Positions 8,201 to 9,554 of a DNA stretch of 9,554 nt are shown in pieces. The translations under genes were made by a program, and so were the position numbers. How positions within the stretch are numbered: position 1 is the stretch's first letter; every line of letters begins with the position of its first letter. The DNA comes from Melioribacteraceae bacterium (GTDB lineage: Bacteria; Bacteroidota; Ignavibacteria; Ignavibacteriales; Melioribacteraceae). The notes under the pieces were generated by a model. That model saw only the letters and a program-made list of their open reading frames with translations, was not told the origin of the DNA and did no database searches. The stretch spans positions 1-9,554 of the forward strand of contig DAOSDY010000008.1 of assembly GCA_035362835.1 (NCBI GenBank), read 5' to 3'.

Positions 8201-9143
8201 AATCTGGATCAGCATAATGCTCTTCAGGTGTGAATCCGGTTATTTTTGTCGCTGCATTATTGACAAGCGTAAATCCTCTATTCGGTTTGAACTCGTAGCG
8301 GTAAATCAAATCTTCTGCATTGTCTATCAACCTTCTGAAACGCTCTTCACTCTCAATCAGCTTTTTTTCGGCATTAAATTGTTCTGTGATGTCTATTGCC
8401 ATTACCAACCTGTAATTTCCCTCGCGTCGCGTGGGAAGGCTATGTGAGCTTATCTCAACATTAATTATTGTCCCGTCTTTTTTCTTATGTCTGAATACTC
8501 GGCTTCTTTGAATTATTTCTCTTTCTTTCTTGATGTTCTCTATTAGCATCGGAACATCTTCAGAAGGCCTTATATCTGTTAATGTCATATTTAAAAAATC
8601 ATCCCTTGAATACCCGTAGTTTTTTGTTGCTGAATTGTTAACAGAAATGAATTTTAAAGTGTCTACGTCATATATCCACATCGGGAGTGGGTTATTATCA
8701 AATAATATCTTATATGTATCTTCACTAATTAAGTTATCTCGGTTCTCATCTTTCAGCCCTTTACTTTTTTTATTTCTTCGTTTTTCAATCCCCATTTCAA
8801 TTATTCGATTCTTCTTTTCATCAATTATGATGCGCGTATTAAAATAACCCTTAAATTTATTCCCCGTTTTTTTAATAAAAGTAGTTTCACCTGAATATTC
8901 CTTTTTAGTTAATATTGCTTTTATTATGCCTTGTGAATTTTCATCAGACAAATCAATTATTAATTGAATATTCTGTTTAGTTATTATAGATCTATTATAT
9001 CCTAACAGTTCTTCACCTTTAATATTGATATCTAATATTATCCCGTCCGTATTCAGAAGCAAAATTGTATTTGGATTGTAAGCATAATATTGTTTTGCTA
9101 TTCCAATAAATCTTCTACTTTGTTTTTGCTTTACTCCATTCAT
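5298..9143 (-). CDS. Very large soluble multi-PAS/GAF sensor histidine kinase, NarL-type (HisKA_3)
   Basis: This 1281-aa kinase has seven PAS domains and one GAF domain ahead of a NarL/DegS-type catalytic core. Approximate order: PAS1 20-118, PAS2 142-255, PAS3 264-385, PAS4 393-508, PAS5 515-632, PAS6 642-758, GAF 775-935, PAS7 945-1060, HisKA_3 1080-1150, HATPase_c 1180-1281. Most PAS domains end in (R)DITE(R/Q) followed by a short helix with SEERFR-like residues, the usual connector. The phosphorylated residue is H1089 in GQLHDQVGQ; ELRPTVLEDYGL follows, then N1201 in EVFHNISKHA, G1 DDGIGF (1228-1233) and the FGLSSIEERM element. No transmembrane or signal segment is seen, so it senses cytoplasmic or diffusible cues; no residues identify a cofactor. 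ATG at 9143 is followed directly by PAS1; the ribosome-binding site is weak (CGGAAATATT). It is the first gene of the operon, three bases before its LuxR-type regulator. Confidence 0.95.
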   Translation of the reverse strand: MNGVKQKQSRRFIGIAKQYYAYNPNTILLLNTDGIILDINIKGEELLGYNRSIITKQNIQLIIDLSDENSQGIIKAILTKKEYSGETTFIKKTGNKFKGYFNTRIIIDEKKNRIIEMGIEKRRNKKSKGLKDENRDNLISEDTYKILFDNNPLPMWIYDVDTLKFISVNNSATKNYGYSRDDFLNMTLTDIRPSEDVPMLIENIKKEREIIQRSRVFRHKKKDGTIINVEISSHSLPTRREGNYRLVMAIDITEQFNAEKKLIESEERFRRLIDNAEDLIYRYEFKPNRGFTLVNNAATKITGFTPEEHYADPDLGFKLVHPEDKRILEKISNNGKEINQPIELRWVKKDGTVIYTEQRNVPIIDDKGELVAIEGIARDITERKRVESILRDSEERFRAYINQAADALFVHDFRGKFVDVNERACSSIGYTREELLNMTVFDIETDFNLESAQREWIKIMPGNSMQLLGHHKRKDGSKFPIEVQFGCFDLKGIRYYMGLVRDITERVKTEAALRESEEKLRLFIEYTPAAIAMLDTNMRYIATSKRWLTDYGLGSKTIMGSSHYDLFPELPKRWREMHKRCLNGEVIDPFEDKLEGENGNIRWFRREIKSWYKTRDQIGGLIIFAEDITERKMNERDLVESQKKLKNIIDHSTNLFYSHDTEQNIKYVSPQLKDILGYNTDEGFRAWTNFVSDNPLNKIGIQKTLEAIKCGKPQGTYELELVHKNGKKVWVEVREAPVVENGVTTLIVGSLTDITERKIIESGLKKRLEFELSIASISSRFLNISQMTIDREINEALKRVGKVAQVDRTYLFIFSEDLSICDNTHEWCGEGITPQIDNLKKIPTSIIPWWMESLKRNETIHIPRVENLPEEAREEKVILEAQEIKSLVVVPLSTRKKLKGFIGFDSVKNYKEWMPEDIVLLKMLSEILVIALDKLKSDELLKKSEEKYKKLVDTAPDVIYSLSHPEGIITSLNPVFENITGWEIGEWIGRPFKLLIHPEDIEKTKIPDNLIRDKRLFTMELRVRKKNEEYLVGEFTNVAEVKDNKVTGIFGIVHNITERKLAEEQLRILMNRLIESEEIMRKSASGQLHDQVGQNLTALTINLNYIISQLPGEASEKLTTRLNDSLVILNETIDQIRDIMVELRPTVLEDYGLNAALNWSINKFAERTKINVIYNGKDLEKELPINTGYIIFRSIQEVFHNISKHARAENVKIELIEKPEAIKIEVKDDGIGFSMKKVREMKNSISFGLSSIEERMKLIGGKLEISSEPGKGTVVIIEIGR

Positions 9144-9280
9144 AATATTTCCGAATTGATAATTGAAAACCTTTTTATCTAATTCCTAAATTTTCGATTA
9201 AAATAACAAAATCAATAAATAAAATCTTTATTATTTACTATTTACAAGCATAGAAATTCTTCTCTTCAACCATCTTACCG
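9144..9280 (-). promoter_or_regulatory. AT-rich upstream region of the signalling cluster
   Basis: This 137-bp stretch between the truncated copy and the first kinase gene must carry the cluster's promoter if the genes are transcribed from here. It is very AT-rich, so promoter-like hexamers occur by chance. The best pair I found on the minus strand is TTGTAA (complement of 9242-9247) with TTTTAT (complement of 9219-9224) at 17-bp spacing, each matching sigma-70 consensus at four of six positions. I see no Bacteroidetes-type TAnnTTTG element, no clear operator and no copy of the 4565-4598 repeat. Confidence 0.3.
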
Positions 9281-9412
9281 CAAATTGAAAAGCTTGACGG
9301 ACCAAAACTGAACTTCCTGCGTCAGGAACTCGAGGAGTTTTTCACAGAATACAACACCCGAGAAGATAAAGCGGAATTTATTGAGAGTTACAACAAGGTC
9401 GCTGCAGCTTAA
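9281..9412 (+). pseudogene. Truncated 3' copy of the left-edge gene
   Basis: These 43 codons plus stop repeat the end of the gene at 2-487 with a constant offset of 8925 bases (357-490 against 9282-9415, 125 of 134 identical, no gaps, including the double stop TAATAA). Nine substitutions occur; eight are synonymous third-base changes and one turns Val into Ala near the C-terminus. Upstream of 9281 the similarity fades and an in-frame TAG lies at 9251-9253. Codons just after that stop (KFFSST) faintly resemble KIFGTT of the intact gene, which may be decayed homology or chance. No start codon or ribosome-binding site is apparent, so this is a remnant rather than an expressed gene. The pattern implies it descends from a complete, selected paralogue that lost its 5' part. 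Confidence 0.85.
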
Positions 9413-9433
9413 TAAGTCACTCCATAATAAACC

Positions 9434-9449
9434 GTCGGATAACTCCGGC
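9434..9449 (+). terminator. Hairpin after the truncated copy
   Basis: GTCGG (9434-9438) pairs with CCGGC (9445-9449), including one G-U pair, around a six-base loop. It sits at exactly the same distance from the double stop as the hairpin at 508-525 and shares its ACTCCGGC core, so the two are homologous. A run of eight T (9473-9480) follows, but about 24 bases away, too far for a classical terminator. Confidence 0.4.
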
Positions 9450-9515
9450 TGTATCCTATTAATAGACTCATATTTTTTTTAATGTCTTTAATGTTCGTCT
9501 AACAAATAATTCTAT

Positions 9516-9543
9516 TTGATATTAGGATAATATGTATTATTAT
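9516..9543 (+). promoter_or_regulatory. Possible sigma-70-like promoter pointing off the right edge
   Basis: TTGATA (9516-9521) and TATTAT (9538-9543) lie 16 bases apart on the plus strand, each matching consensus at five of six positions. They lie beyond the truncated copy and could drive a gene starting outside the window. The surrounding sequence is AT-rich, so a chance match is quite possible. Confidence 0.25.
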
Positions 9544-9554
9544 GATCCGGATTT

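Noticed and set aside
5940..9100. Recurring DITERK/SEERFR-coding stretches as possible DNA repeats
   Set aside because: They recur at the protein level at PAS boundaries, but the nucleotide sequences differ, as expected for a conserved connector motif rather than repeat DNA.
357..9415. Flanking repeats as attachment sites of an integrative element
   Set aside because: No integrase, excisionase, transposase or tRNA is in the window, and the copies differ mainly at synonymous sites rather than being an identical core, which does not fit a simple recent attL/attR pair.
1..9554. CRISPR array, tRNA, rRNA or riboswitch
   Set aside because: No regularly spaced repeats, cloverleaf-like segments or conserved RNA gene sequence were seen on either strand.

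Overview
This window is a minus-strand cluster of two-component signalling genes, about 8.5 kb long. It lies between two copies of the 3' end of one unrelated plus-strand gene. The organism is a bacterium. The AT-rich signalling genes, the large soluble kinases packed with PAS domains and the free-standing receivers suggest the Bacteroidota/Ignavibacteriota side of the tree, but no taxonomic marker gene is present, so this is only an inference. Sampled lines of the signalling genes are roughly 30-35% G+C, against roughly 42-47% in the left flanking gene.

Layout. Positions 2-487 (+) hold the C-terminal part of an unrecognised protein that runs off the left edge, followed by a small GC hairpin. 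Positions 558-617 hold a strong hairpin with a T-tract on the minus strand, which ends the signalling operon. Reading the minus strand in the direction of transcription (right to left), the genes are: a 1281-aa soluble sensor kinase with seven PAS domains, a GAF domain and a NarL-type HisKA_3/HATPase core (9143-5298); a NarL/FixJ-type response regulator with a LuxR DNA-binding domain (5294-4647, 3 bases later); a 141-bp gap with a tandem 11-bp repeat that could be an operator; a single-domain receiver (4505-4116); a 1006-aa sensor kinase with a degenerate receiver, five PAS domains and a classical HisKA/HATPase core (4100-1080); and a second single-domain receiver (1051-677). On the right, 9281-9412 (+) is a truncated second copy of the end of the left-edge gene, with a matching downstream hairpin.

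How the genes may work together. The first kinase and the LuxR regulator form a standard cytoplasmic sensor/transcription-factor pair. The second set (receiver, kinase, receiver) has no DNA-binding output and no HPt protein, so its receivers probably act through protein contacts, as phosphate sinks, or in a relay using parts encoded elsewhere. The LuxR regulator may control the second set through the repeats in the gap.

The most unusual feature is the flanking duplication. The two 134-bp copies differ at nine sites, eight of them synonymous, and resemblance continues through the downstream hairpin. Both copies therefore seem to have evolved as coding sequence before the right one lost its 5' part, which suggests the signalling block landed between or inside two paralogues. 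No integrase, transposase, tRNA, rRNA or CRISPR array is visible.
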